Shown in pieces: positions 6,899-16,100 of a stretch of DNA of 61,571 bases. Source of the DNA: Rhizocola hellebori (GTDB lineage: Bacteria > Actinomycetota > Actinomycetes > Mycobacteriales > Micromonosporaceae); contig NZ_BONY01000053.1 in the NCBI RefSeq assembly GCF_016862955.1, positions 1-61,571 on the forward strand, given 5' to 3'. Made by a program: the position numbers and the translations under genes. Position 1 is the first letter of the stretch, and each line of letters begins with the position of its first letter. The notes under the pieces are model-generated. The model had not been told where the DNA came from and searched no databases. It worked only from the letters and a program-made list of their open reading frames with translations.

Positions 6899-8044
6899 TC
6901 ACCCCTGGTGCCGGACAGCCCTGGTCCACGAGGCCACATGCGCCTCCGCACTCGATGCCCAGTTGAACTCCTTCGCCCTGGCCAGACCGGCCGCGCCGAG
7001 CTTGGCACGCAGCGCCGGATCATCGAGCAGCTTGGCCAGATCTTCCGCGATCTGCGCGGCCTCGGGCTTGGTGTAGGCCACCGCGTCGCCGCCCACCTCG
7101 GGCAGCGACAGCCGGGGCGTGGTGAGCACCGGTGCGCCGCACGCCATGGCCTCCAGGATCGGCAGGCCGAAGCCCTCGCCGTGGCTCGGATAGGCGCAGA
7201 TGATCGCACCGCCCAGGAACCCCGGCAGGTCGGCGTAGCGCAGATATCCCGGACGCAGCAGCCGCAGATTGGCCGGAACCTCGGCGGCCACCCGGTCGAT
7301 CTCGTCGTCGTGCCCCTGACCGCCCGCGATCACCAGAGCCGGTGGCTCCACCCTGTCCTTGACCGCCGCGATCCACCCGCGGATCAGGTTGGGCACGTTC
7401 TTGCGGGGCTCCTTGGCCCCCAGGAACGCGAGGTAGCTGGAGGAGAGCCCGAGCCGGGCCCGCACCCTGGCCTTCTCGTCCTCGCTCGGCACGTGGAACG
7501 CCGTGTGATCGACGCCGTGATAAGCCACATCTATCCGTGTCGGATCGGCGTCAAGAAGGCGGATCAGCTCGTCACGGGTCGCCTTGCTGGGCACGATGAC
7601 CCGCTCGGCGCGCCGCAGCGACGTCTTGATGGCCGAACGGAAGAAGGTGCCGCGGGACTTCTCGTAATGCTCCGGCTCGGTGAAGAACGTCGCATCATGG
7701 ACAGTCACAGTCACCGGACAGCCGGCCCGCAGCGGGCAGGTGTAGAAGGGTGAATGAAGCACCGACGCGTTGACCTGTTGGGCCAGCAGCGGCAAGCCGG
7801 TCTGTTCCCACGCCAGGCGCGCCGGGCGGTGGGCGGCCGCGGCGGGTGCCGCGATCACCTGTGAGTTGGGCAGGATGCGCGAATAGCGCTCCTGATCGGT
7901 GCGCTGACATACGACCGACAGGTCGATGTCGGTATGAACCGCGAGCGCTCCAAGCAGACCGTCGAGATAGCGTCCTACGCCACCACGGTCGGCAGGAACG
8001 CTAGTCGCGTCCACAAGCACTCGGGGAGAACGAGCGATCGTCAC
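6899..8044 (-). CDS. GT4-family glycosyltransferase
   Basis: 381-aa GT-B fold transferase, retaining family GT4. The N-terminal acceptor domain starts PRVLVDATSVPADRGGVGRYL. The donor-binding domain shows FLGAKEPRKNVPNLI and the EX7E motif in SHGEGFGLPILEAMACGAPV. Its partner manC suggests a GDP-mannose donor, which is inference. The GTG at 8044 is preferred because AAGGAG lies 8 nt upstream; a longer frame from ATG 8080 is possible. In mycobacteria the same slot holds a cell-wall glycosyltransferase. Confidence 0.85.
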   Translation of the reverse strand: MTIARSPRVLVDATSVPADRGGVGRYLDGLLGALAVHTDIDLSVVCQRTDQERYSRILPNSQVIAAPAAAAHRPARLAWEQTGLPLLAQQVNASVLHSPFYTCPLRAGCPVTVTVHDATFFTEPEHYEKSRGTFFRSAIKTSLRRAERVIVPSKATRDELIRLLDADPTRIDVAYHGVDHTAFHVPSEDEKARVRARLGLSSSYLAFLGAKEPRKNVPNLIRGWIAAVKDRVEPPALVIAGGQGHDDEIDRVAAEVPANLRLLRPGYLRYADLPGFLGGAIICAYPSHGEGFGLPILEAMACGAPVLTTPRLSLPEVGGDAVAYTKPEAAQIAEDLAKLLDDPALRAKLGAAGLARAKEFNWASSAEAHVASWTRAVRHQG

Positions 8045-8160
8045 GGTGGACACTCCTTGTGGGGGTGTAACAAGCGCCATACTGTGCGCCTTTTCACAGC
8101 GGTCAGCTTTAGACTACGCCGCTTAATACCCACCGCGCCGTCCGCCTACCGGGGTGTCGT

Positions 8161-8166
8161 TAGCCT
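8161..8166 (+). promoter_or_regulatory. -10 hexamer for leaderless TIGR03089 gene
   Basis: TAGCCT lies 6 nt before the GTG at 8173 and no SD is present. This fits the leaderless pattern seen repeatedly in this window. Confidence 0.5.
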
Positions 8167-8172
8167 GACAGC

Positions 8173-8829
8173 GTGTCCACCATTGCGTCACTCTTCGCCT
8201 CCGCTTTCGCAGCCGACCCGACACGGCCGATGCTCACCTGGTACGACGAGGGGACAGGCGAGCGCACAGAGCTTTCCGGCGCCACCCTCGCCAATTGGGT
8301 GAACAAGACCGCCAATCTGCTCGTCGACGAGCTGGGTCTGGCCGAGGGCGATGTCGCTGTCATACAGCTACCTGCCCACTGGCAAACTGCCGCCATCCTG
8401 CTTGCCTGCTGGACGGTTGGGTTGTCGGTGGCGGACGAGGGTGCCGGGGAGGTGTCTTTCGGCCTGCCCACCGCGACCGCCGATTACGCGGTCGGTCTGC
8501 ACCCCTTCGCGCTCCCGGTAAGGAATCTTCCGGACGGCGTTCAAGATTGGGTGCTCTCGGCCCGCGCGCACGGCGACTTCTATGGCGGGCCACCGGCTTC
8601 CGCCGCGGCCAACGCCGACCTTGTCGCCGCTGCCGCCCGCCGCGCCAACGAGCTCGGCCTGAGCCGGGGCGATCGGGTTCTGGTCAATGTGGACAGTCAC
8701 GACTCGGTCACTGACTGGTTACTCGCCCCGATTGCGGCCGGATGTTCGATGGTGCTGTGCCGCAACGCCGATCCGGCAACCCTGGATCGCCGGGCCGCAA
8801 CCGAACGTGTCACCGCCCGCGTCGGCTAG
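8173..8829 (+). CDS. TIGR03089 family protein (truncated adenylate-forming fold)
   Basis: 218-aa conserved actinobacterial protein resembling only the N-terminal part of AMP-binding (acyl-CoA synthetase) enzymes. Visible are the RPMLTWYDEGTGERTELSGA opening, GDVAVIQLPAHWQTAAILLA and a late RGDRVLV. It lacks the P-loop-like SSGTTGxPK motif and the catalytic C-terminal lysine domain, so it should not adenylate on its own. Orthologues share this size, so it is not a fresh truncation. The role is unknown. Its TAG and the stop of the convergent acs gene share one CTAG (8826-8829). Confidence 0.8.
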   Translation: MSTIASLFASAFAADPTRPMLTWYDEGTGERTELSGATLANWVNKTANLLVDELGLAEGDVAVIQLPAHWQTAAILLACWTVGLSVADEGAGEVSFGLPTATADYAVGLHPFALPVRNLPDGVQDWVLSARAHGDFYGGPPASAAANADLVAAAARRANELGLSRGDRVLVNVDSHDSVTDWLLAPIAAGCSMVLCRNADPATLDRRAATERVTARVG

Positions 8830-10760
8830 CCGTCCAAACGGGACACCGCCAGGCCCTCGAATTCGGCTAGAGACTCGGGATTGGCCAGGGCGCCCTTGGC
8901 CGCGGCCAATTCCACCGGCGTGCCGGTCAGGATGCGCTTGACCGGGACCTCGAGCTTCTTGCCGCTCAGCGTCCTGGGCACCGCCTTGACCTGATGGATG
9001 GCGTCCGGGATGTGGCGCGGGGAAAGGTTCGTGCGCAGCTCGCGGGCGATCTTCGCCTTGAGCTCGTCACCGAGCTCGCCCAGCTCGGGTTGCAGGACAA
9101 CGAAAAGCAACAGCTGGCCCGCGCCGCCCTCGGTGTCCTCCAGGTGCACCACCACCGAGTCGGCCACCTCGGGCATGCCCTCCACCACCGAATAGAACTC
9201 GGCCGTGCCCAGCCGGACCCCGCCTCGGTTGAGAGTGGCGTCGGATCGTCCGGTGATGACGCAGCTGCCGCGCTCGGTGATCGTGATCCAGTCGCCGTGT
9301 CGCCACACGCCCGGGAACACGTCGAAATACGCCTCGCGCAGGCGGCTGCCGTCGTCGTCATTCCAGAAGCCGACCGGCATGCTCGGCATGGGCGCGGTGA
9401 TGACAAGCTCGCCAAGCTCGCCGAGCACGGGCTTGCCCGCAGGATCGAACGCCTCGACTTTCGCGCCAAGACATCTGGCCGCAATCTCGCCTTCATAGAC
9501 CGGATTAAGTGGAGTCGCCCCCACGAAGCCGGTGCACACGTCGGTGCCGCCGCTGAGCGATTGCAGCTGAAGCCGGTGGCCCAGATTCTCGTAGACCCAG
9601 CGGAAACCCTCCGGCGGCAAGGGCGCCCCGGTTGAGCCCAGCCCTTTGAGCCGTTCATTTTTGGTGGGTACCAGGCCGTCTTTGCGACATGCGAGAAGGA
9701 AAGGCGCAGAGGTGCCGAAGTAGGTGACCCCGGCCTCCTGCGTCAGCCGCCAGAGCATGCCCAGATCCGGTGCGCCCGGATTGCCGTCGAACATGACGAT
9801 CGAGCTGCCGACGGCTGGGGCGGAGACCAGATAGTTCCACATCATCCAGCCGGTGGTGGAGAACCAGAAGAAGCGGTCGCCCGGGCCCAGATCGTGGTGC
9901 AACGCGAGCATCTTGAGATGCTCCAACAGGATTCCGCCATGGCCGTGGACTATGGGTTTGGGCAGTCCGGTGGTACCCGACGAATAAAGAACGTAAAGCG
10001 GCTGGCTGAACGGCACGGGCGCGAAGGTCAGCGGCTGGTCGGCCGGCTCGCTCAGCGGGCCAAGGCCCACCTGACCCTCCACATAGGACATAAGCACGGT
10101 GTGTTCGAGCGAGGGCAGCGCGGCCTGGATGGCGGCCACCTCCTCGCGGCGGTCGATCACCTTGTCGCCATAGCGGTAGCCGTCGACGGCCACCAGCACC
10201 TTCGGCGAGATCTGCTGCCAGCGGTCGGTGACGCTGCGGGTGCCGAACTCGGGCGCGCACGAGCTGAAGATCGCGCCAAGGCTGGCCGTCGCAAGCAGGA
10301 GCACCAGGGTTTCCGGAATGTTCGGCAGATAGGCCGCCACCCGGTCGCCCTGACCCACTCCCAGCCTGCGCAGACCCGCCTGCGCTCGCCGCACCTGCTC
10401 GCGCAACTCCTGCGCGGTCAGCAGGACCGGCTCGCGGGTCTGTGAGTAGCCGAGCACGACAGTGTCCCCGGGCGCGAACCCGGGCATCCGCAGCACCTGC
10501 TCGGCATAGTTGAGCCTGGCGTCGGGGAACCACACCGCGCCCGGCATCGTGTCGCCGGCCAACACCGGGCCGGCAGCGGGCGGCAGCTCGAAGTACTCCC
10601 AGATCGACGACCAGAACCCGGGCAGGTCGGAGGTGCTCCACTCCCAGAGCGCCTCGTAGTCGGCGAAGGTGAGCCCCCGTTTCGCCTCGAGCCAGCGCAG
10701 ATACGCCCCTATCCGCGAGGTGTCACGGATGTTGGCTGGTGGAGTCCAGAGCACAGTCAC
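8826..10760 (-). CDS. Acetoacetate--CoA ligase
   Basis: Activates acetoacetate with ATP and CoA to acetoacetyl-CoA. The 644-aa protein has the ACAS N-terminal region (FWSSIWEYFELP), the ATP loop YSSGTTGLPKPIVHG, the family-specific WFSTTGWMMWNYLVSAPAVG, YxFG-like TDVCTGFVGATPL, hinge TGRSDATLNRGGVRLG and catalytic lysine in RTLSGKKLEVPVK. Full length for AacS. The GTG at 10760 gives an LWTPP start close to family members and has AGGA 7 nt upstream; a GTG at 10793 is the alternative. The neighbouring thioesterase gene ends 14-47 bp upstream. Confidence 0.9.
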   Translation of the reverse strand: MTVLWTPPANIRDTSRIGAYLRWLEAKRGLTFADYEALWEWSTSDLPGFWSSIWEYFELPPAAGPVLAGDTMPGAVWFPDARLNYAEQVLRMPGFAPGDTVVLGYSQTREPVLLTAQELREQVRRAQAGLRRLGVGQGDRVAAYLPNIPETLVLLLATASLGAIFSSCAPEFGTRSVTDRWQQISPKVLVAVDGYRYGDKVIDRREEVAAIQAALPSLEHTVLMSYVEGQVGLGPLSEPADQPLTFAPVPFSQPLYVLYSSGTTGLPKPIVHGHGGILLEHLKMLALHHDLGPGDRFFWFSTTGWMMWNYLVSAPAVGSSIVMFDGNPGAPDLGMLWRLTQEAGVTYFGTSAPFLLACRKDGLVPTKNERLKGLGSTGAPLPPEGFRWVYENLGHRLQLQSLSGGTDVCTGFVGATPLNPVYEGEIAARCLGAKVEAFDPAGKPVLGELGELVITAPMPSMPVGFWNDDDGSRLREAYFDVFPGVWRHGDWITITERGSCVITGRSDATLNRGGVRLGTAEFYSVVEGMPEVADSVVVHLEDTEGGAGQLLLFVVLQPELGELGDELKAKIARELRTNLSPRHIPDAIHQVKAVPRTLSGKKLEVPVKRILTGTPVELAAAKGALANPESLAEFEGLAVSRLDG

Positions 10761-10807
10761 AAAACCATCCTGCCTCACCGGCAGCTGGTCCACTATGTGG
10801 GCAGGAA

Positions 10808-11305
10808 CTATTCCCCGCGGTGGGCAGAGATGGCGCGGCGGCGGGCTAGACGGTGCTGGCGGCGGATCTCGGCTTCGGCGAAACGGCGTTCATCTTCGGC
10901 GTCGGCCGGCATCACCCTGGGCACCTCGCGCGGCTTGCCGAAGGCGTCTATCCCGACGAAGACCAGGTAGGCCGAGGCTACGTTGACCGGCTCGCGGCCG
11001 CCCTCGTTCCAGCGCTCCGCGAGCACGGTCACGCCGACCTCGATCGAGGTGTTTCCGGTCCAGTTAACCTGGGCCTTGGCATGCACGAGGTCGCCGACCC
11101 GAACCGGCACCATGAGCGCGATCTCGTCGAGGGAGACGGTCACCGCGTTGAATCCGCAGTGCCGGGCCGCTGCCGCGCCCGCCGCGTCGTCCACGAACTT
11201 CATGATCACGCCGCCGTGAACGGTCCCGTAAAGATTGACATCCTGCGATGTCATGATCCGGCTCAGAGTAACGCGGGAGTAGCCGGTCGGACGCGCTTCG
11301 ATCAT
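10808..11305 (-). CDS. Acyl-CoA thioesterase, hotdog fold (YciA-like)
   Basis: Hydrolyses acyl-CoA. The 165-aa protein carries the hotdog signature DVNLYGTVHGGVIMKFVDDA, in which the VHGG turn precedes the long helix, and VSLDEIALMVPVRVGD. The basic C-terminal tail RRQHRLARRRAISAHRGE is longer than in the minimal family. The start at 11305 is supported by TAGGCT 7 nt upstream (leaderless). It probably forms a unit with the downstream acetoacetyl-CoA ligase. Confidence 0.85.
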   Translation of the reverse strand: MIEARPTGYSRVTLSRIMTSQDVNLYGTVHGGVIMKFVDDAAGAAAARHCGFNAVTVSLDEIALMVPVRVGDLVHAKAQVNWTGNTSIEVGVTVLAERWNEGGREPVNVASAYLVFVGIDAFGKPREVPRVMPADAEDERRFAEAEIRRQHRLARRRAISAHRGE

Positions 11306-11362
11306 GCCGGTCAGCCTACGGCTCTATTTCTTAGCTTGAGTTGAACCGGTACCGTCCAACGA

Positions 11363-11878
11363 ATGCGTCACATATGGAGTCTTGTCGCTGGCGTCATCAT
11401 CGCGCCGCTCGCGTGGTTCCTAATCGCGTTTGGACAGGCCGCGATGACCGAAAAGGTCACCCTTTCGTCGTCAGAACCCGACTTTCTGTTTGGTGGACTA
11501 CTCCTGATCGGGGTCGGTCTCATTCTCGGCCTGATCGGCAGCGTGCGCACCTCCCCGGTGGGGGCACTGGTGGCCGCGGTCCTCTATATAGGAACCACCG
11601 TCTATATTCTGCTGTCCCCCAGCTCGGCCAGCAGCCTGTTCGGAGACACCAAGCTGGTGGGCAACTACGAGGTCGTGCTTTCGACACCACTACATAGCGG
11701 TGTGCTCGCGGTCGTCGGTGGAACGCTCCTGGTGGCCGTCTTCAGCCCAGCTCGCTGGCGGGGCGACAAAGCTCCCGCCGATCCGAACGCGTGGACTCCA
11801 CCCCCGCCCGCACCCGCGTGGACACCGCCTAGTGTCTCGACCCCGACATCCGGCACTGGCTCCGATAGGTCATCCTGA
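11363..11878 (+). CDS. Four-TM membrane protein with Pro-rich tail (paralogue 1)
   Basis: 171 aa. Four hydrophobic segments are visible: IWSLVAGVIIAPLAWFLIAF, LLLIGVGLILGLIGSV, LVAAVLYIGTTVYILL and HSGVLAVVGGTLLVAVF. A cytoplasmic-looking tail rich in Pro, Thr and Ser follows. No catalytic motif. It is a tandem paralogue of the next gene: MRH-SL start, R-SPVG loop and SP-RWR junction coincide. TACCGT lies 7 nt before the ATG (leaderless). Confidence 0.75.
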   Translation: MRHIWSLVAGVIIAPLAWFLIAFGQAAMTEKVTLSSSEPDFLFGGLLLIGVGLILGLIGSVRTSPVGALVAAVLYIGTTVYILLSPSSASSLFGDTKLVGNYEVVLSTPLHSGVLAVVGGTLLVAVFSPARWRGDKAPADPNAWTPPPPAPAWTPPSVSTPTSGTGSDRSS

Positions 11879-11882
11879 AGCG

Positions 11883-13007
11883 GTGCGCCACTTCGGATCC
11901 CTTTTGCTCGCCGCGGTCTTCGGGCCCGCGGTCTTCCTGCTCACCGGGACAGGCCTGAGCGCCTTCGCCTCGGCGAGGGCCGGCAGGTTCATCGACGACC
12001 CGCTGAGCACCATGGCCGCACTCGGGGCGCTGCTCCTGGCCGGGGTGCTTTACGGCATTCTCGTCATGGTGCGGCTTTCGCCGGTCGGTCCGGGTCTGGC
12101 CGGCGTGGCCCTGATGGGAGCGAGTGGATTCGCTCTAGTCGCCCCGCAGAGCTACGACAAGGCGCTGAGCATGCTCGACGTGCACATGGGAGGCGCTGTC
12201 GGCCAGTGGGGGCTTGGCATGTTGCTCGGAGTTCCGCTGGTGGCCACGGTGACCAGCCCCCGCCGCTGGCGGCGGGAGGCCTACCCGGCCCCGGCGGCGG
12301 CCTACCCCGGCTACCCGCCCGGCTATCCGCAGGGCTATCCCGCGCCTACCCCTACCTATCCGGCGCAACCGCAGCGACCGTCCATTCCGGACGAAACCAA
12401 GCAGATGCCTAAGCAACCCGAATACCTGACGTTGCCAGACATCGCGCCCCCATCGCTGCGCTACCCCGACGTCCCGCCCGGCGCGCCACCGCCACCCCCG
12501 GCCAAACCGACCCGGCCCGCGGCAAGCACCCCACCCGCCGCACCGCCGCCACCACCGGTCGCCCCGGCCCGCCCTGCGGCAAGCACGCCTGCGCCGCCTG
12601 CGTTTCAGGACGTGGAAGGTGCGCCGCCACCACCGCCGCTTTCCGCCGCCTCGGCCGCAGCTGCCCCACCGGTTACGCCCGGAGCGCCGCCACCGCCACC
12701 GCGTCCTGCGGTTTCGCCCGCCGTCACACCTGCGGCGCCGCTGCCACCCGGAGCGCCACCACCGCCACCGCGCGCCGCCGCCTCGGCCGCAGCCACACCG
12801 GCGGTTGCGCCAGCGCCGCTTCCGCCGGGCACGGTTGGTGCGCCGCCGCCACCTCGGCTTTCCGCTGCGTCGCCGGCGGCCACCCCGCCAGCTGCGCCGA
12901 GGCTTTCCGACACGGCCATCCCGGGCGTGCCGCAGCAGAATGCGGGCGAGGAGCCGACGGTGAAAATATCCGTCGAGGATGAGGACCGGACCAAGCCGCT
13001 GTCATAG
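11883..13007 (+). CDS. Four-TM membrane protein with long Pro-rich tail (paralogue 2)
   Basis: 374 aa from GTG 11883, 4 nt after the stop of its paralogue; the frame is open further upstream but that part overlaps the first gene out of frame. Residues 1-130 hold four membrane segments (VRHFGSLLLAAVFGPAVFLL, MAALGALLLAGVLYGILVMV and two more). From about residue 140 it is a low-complexity cytoplasmic domain: YPGYPPGYPQGYP, then many APPPPP/AASTPAAP blocks, and an acidic end VKISVEDEDRTKPLS. Such tails can bind WW/SH3-like or forkhead-associated modules, but no partner is visible. Function unknown. Confidence 0.75.
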   Translation: MRHFGSLLLAAVFGPAVFLLTGTGLSAFASARAGRFIDDPLSTMAALGALLLAGVLYGILVMVRLSPVGPGLAGVALMGASGFALVAPQSYDKALSMLDVHMGGAVGQWGLGMLLGVPLVATVTSPRRWRREAYPAPAAAYPGYPPGYPQGYPAPTPTYPAQPQRPSIPDETKQMPKQPEYLTLPDIAPPSLRYPDVPPGAPPPPPAKPTRPAASTPPAAPPPPPVAPARPAASTPAPPAFQDVEGAPPPPPLSAASAAAAPPVTPGAPPPPPRPAVSPAVTPAAPLPPGAPPPPPRAAASAAATPAVAPAPLPPGTVGAPPPPRLSAASPAATPPAAPRLSDTAIPGVPQQNAGEEPTVKISVEDEDRTKPLS

Positions 13008-13016
13008 ATTGAAGTC

Positions 13017-13196
13017 ATGCATTACTACTGGTGCACCGACCACAACCGAGTCGAGACCGACAAAGATGTGTGCCCGGCCAACCGCGTTCTCGGGCCGTAC
13101 AAGTCGCGGGCCGAGGCGGAGGGAGCGCTGCAGCGTATCTCCGAGCGCGAAGCGCGCATCAAAGAGGAAGATGCCCGCTGGGCGGGCGACAACTAG
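13017..13196 (+). CDS. Conserved 59-aa two-cysteine protein
   Basis: Small ORF with a typical actinobacterial sequence: MHYYWCTDHNRVETDKDVCP, then GPYKSRAEAEGALQRI and an acidic helix ending EDARWAGDN. Cys6 and Cys19, with His9, suggest a metal or redox site (inference). I recall similar small proteins in other actinomycetes with the same YWC-TDH-RVETD-D-CPA pattern. The start is supported by TAGATT 6 nt upstream. Its TAG shares a CTAG (13193-13196) with the stop of the convergent hrpA. Function unknown. Confidence 0.75.
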   Translation: MHYYWCTDHNRVETDKDVCPANRVLGPYKSRAEAEGALQRISEREARIKEEDARWAGDN

Positions 13197-16100
13197 GCGA
13201 TGGTAGCCAGGGTGCGGTAGATCCGGACGTCAGAAACCGGATATGCCGTGCCCAGCTCCTGCGCGAAAGTGCCGATCCTCAGCTCCTCGATCATCCAGCG
13301 GACCTGTTGCAGGGTGTCCCATCCGGGGCCGCCGGGGCGGATGGTGTCGCGGTAGTCCTCGTATTCGGCGAGCACCTCATCGAGCTTGAGCAGCCTTTCC
13401 CGGTCGCGTTGCGGTGCGCTCTCCAATTTGGACAGGCGAAGCTCTATGCCGCGCAGATAACGGACGATGTCGGGGAGCCGGCGAAGGCCGGCCGCCGCGA
13501 CGAACCCCGGATATACCAGCGCGTCGAGCTGGCCGCGAATGTCGGAGACCGACCTCACCAGAATCACATTGGTGATGCTCTTCAGTTTGCGATCGATCTC
13601 GTACCAGGAGCGCAGAATCGGCTCCAATTGACTGAGCAGCTCGTAAAGCGTCTCGCCCACCGCCGCCCGCGCCGACTGCGCCAGCGACTCGAAGGCGGGA
13701 GCTGTCCAGGCCGGGCCGCCCGCCTCAATGATGACCTTGTCGATCGCCGCCGTGACACAGTCGTCAAGCAGCGCCGCCACCCCGCCATAGGGGTTGCGGC
13801 TCAACGCCAGCTTGGCCTGATTCGACAGCCTTCCCTGAATCGCCTTCAGCGGCGGCGGGGCCGTGAGCCGGAGCAGTTTGCGGGTGCCGCGCCACATCGC
13901 ACCCCACTGCTCGCCTTCGGTGTCAAACACCGCCACACCAACGGTTTCGCCCTCGTCGACCAGAGCCGGGTAGGCGTTGACTTCGTGCTCACCGCGCTTG
14001 CGCCGGACCAGCTTCGCCAGCTCATCGAAGTCCCATCGCGTCAACCCGTGCCGCTCCAGGTCGTCGGCGGCGGCCGCGACCTCTGCCCGCGCCTCCGCCC
14101 GCAGCTGCCGCTTGAGCGCGGCGAGATCCTTACCTTCGACCTCACCAACTTTGAAAGTCATTAGCAGATGACTTGGTACCGAGGAAAAGTCCCACGAATC
14201 CCGGGGCACCACCACACCCGTCAGCCGCCGCAGCTCCTTTTCCATGGCGGGCAACAGCGGGCCATTCTCCGGGCTGATCTGGCTCAGAACATCGCGCGCC
14301 ACATCGGGTACCGGGACGAAGTTGCGCCGGATCGCCTTCGGCAGCGACCGGATCAGCGCGATGACAAGCTCTTCGCGCAACCCGGGCACCTGCCACTCGA
14401 ATCCGTCCGGCGAGATCTGGTTCAGCAGCGGCAGCGGGATGTGCACGGTGACACCGTCGGCGTGCTGGCCGGGCTCGAACTGATAGCTGAGCTGGAGTCC
14501 GTCCCAAGTGGACGGATAATCCTCCATGCTCACATCCTTGGTGATGAGCAGATCTTTGGTGAAGGTCAGCAGCTCGGGAGTGCGCCGCCCGACCTTCTTC
14601 CACCACGAGTCGAAATGCCTTCCCGATACGATGTCGGCGGGCAGACGCTGGTCGTAGAAGGCATACAGCGTCTCGTCGTCGACGAGAATGTCGCGCCGGC
14701 GGGCCCGGTGCTCAAGCTCCTCAACCTCCTCCAGAAGGTCACGGTTGGCTTGGAAGAACTTGTGATGGGTCTCCCAGTCGCCTTCGATCAGCGCCTGGCG
14801 GATGAACAGCTCACGGCTCAGCACCGGATCGATGCGGCCGTAGTTCACCTTGCGTTTGACCACAATCGGCAGGCCGTAAAGGGTGACCTTCTCGTAGGCG
14901 ACCACGGCCGCCTGTTTCTTCTCCCAATGCGGTTCGCTGTACTGCTTTTTCACCAGATGCTGGGCCAGCGACTCGGCCCACTCGGGCTCGATCTTCGCGG
15001 CCACCCGGCCCCAGAGCCGGGAGGTCTCCACCAGCTCCGCACACATCACCCAACGCGGGTTCTTCCGGAACAGCGCCGACCCCGGGAAGATGGCGAAACG
15101 CGCGTTGCGGGCGCCCTGATAGTCGCGCTTGTCGGGGTCGTAGAAGCCGAGGTGGCTCAGCAGGCCGGCCAGCAGCGACTGATGCACGCGCAGCGGCTCG
15201 GCCGGCTCGGTGTTGATGGCGAAACCGAGGCCCCGCACCACTTGGCGCAGCTGGGCCTGTAGATCCTGCCATTCCCGAACGCGCAGATAGTGGAGATACT
15301 CGTTCTTGCACATCTTGCGGAACTGGCTCGACGACAGCTCCTTTTGCTGCTCCCGCAGGTACTCCCACAGTTTCAGATAGGCGCCGAAATCTGACTCGGG
15401 GTCCTTGAATCGCGCATGCGACTGGGTCGCCTGCGCTTCCGCCTCGGTCGGCCGTTCCCGTGGATCCTGAATGGACAGTGCCGAGGTGATGATGAGCAAT
15501 TCCCGGACACACCCGTTGCGGTCCGCCTCCAGCACCATCCGCGCCAGCCGCGGGTCCAGCGGCAGCTGGGCAAGCTTGCGCCCGACCGCGGTCAGCCTTC
15601 CCTTGCCGCCAGCCGGCGCCACCCGCGTGGACGTCTCGAGCGCGCCGAGCTCCTCCAGCAAAGCCAGACCATCGTTGATCTGCCGGCGATCGGGCGGATC
15701 GAGAAAGGGGAACGCCGCGATGTCACCCAACCCAAGCGAGATCATCTGCAGGATGACGCTCGCCAGGTTGGTCCGCAGAATCTCCGGATCGGTGAACTCG
15801 GGGCGCGCCTCGAAGTCGTTTTCGTCGTAGAGGCGGATGCATATACCGTCCGACGTCCGGCCACAGCGGCCCTTGCGCTGATTGGCCGAAGCCTGCGAGA
15901 TCGGCTCGATCGGCAGCCGCTGCACCTTGAGACGGTTGCTGTAGCGCGAGATTCGTGCCGTCCCCGGATCAATCACGTACTTGATTCCGGGCACGGTCAG
16001 CGAGGTTTCGGCCACGTTCGTCGCCAGGACTATGCGCCGGCCGGTGTGTGGCTGGAACACCCTGTGCTGCTCGGCCGTTGACAGCCGGGCGAAGAGCGGG

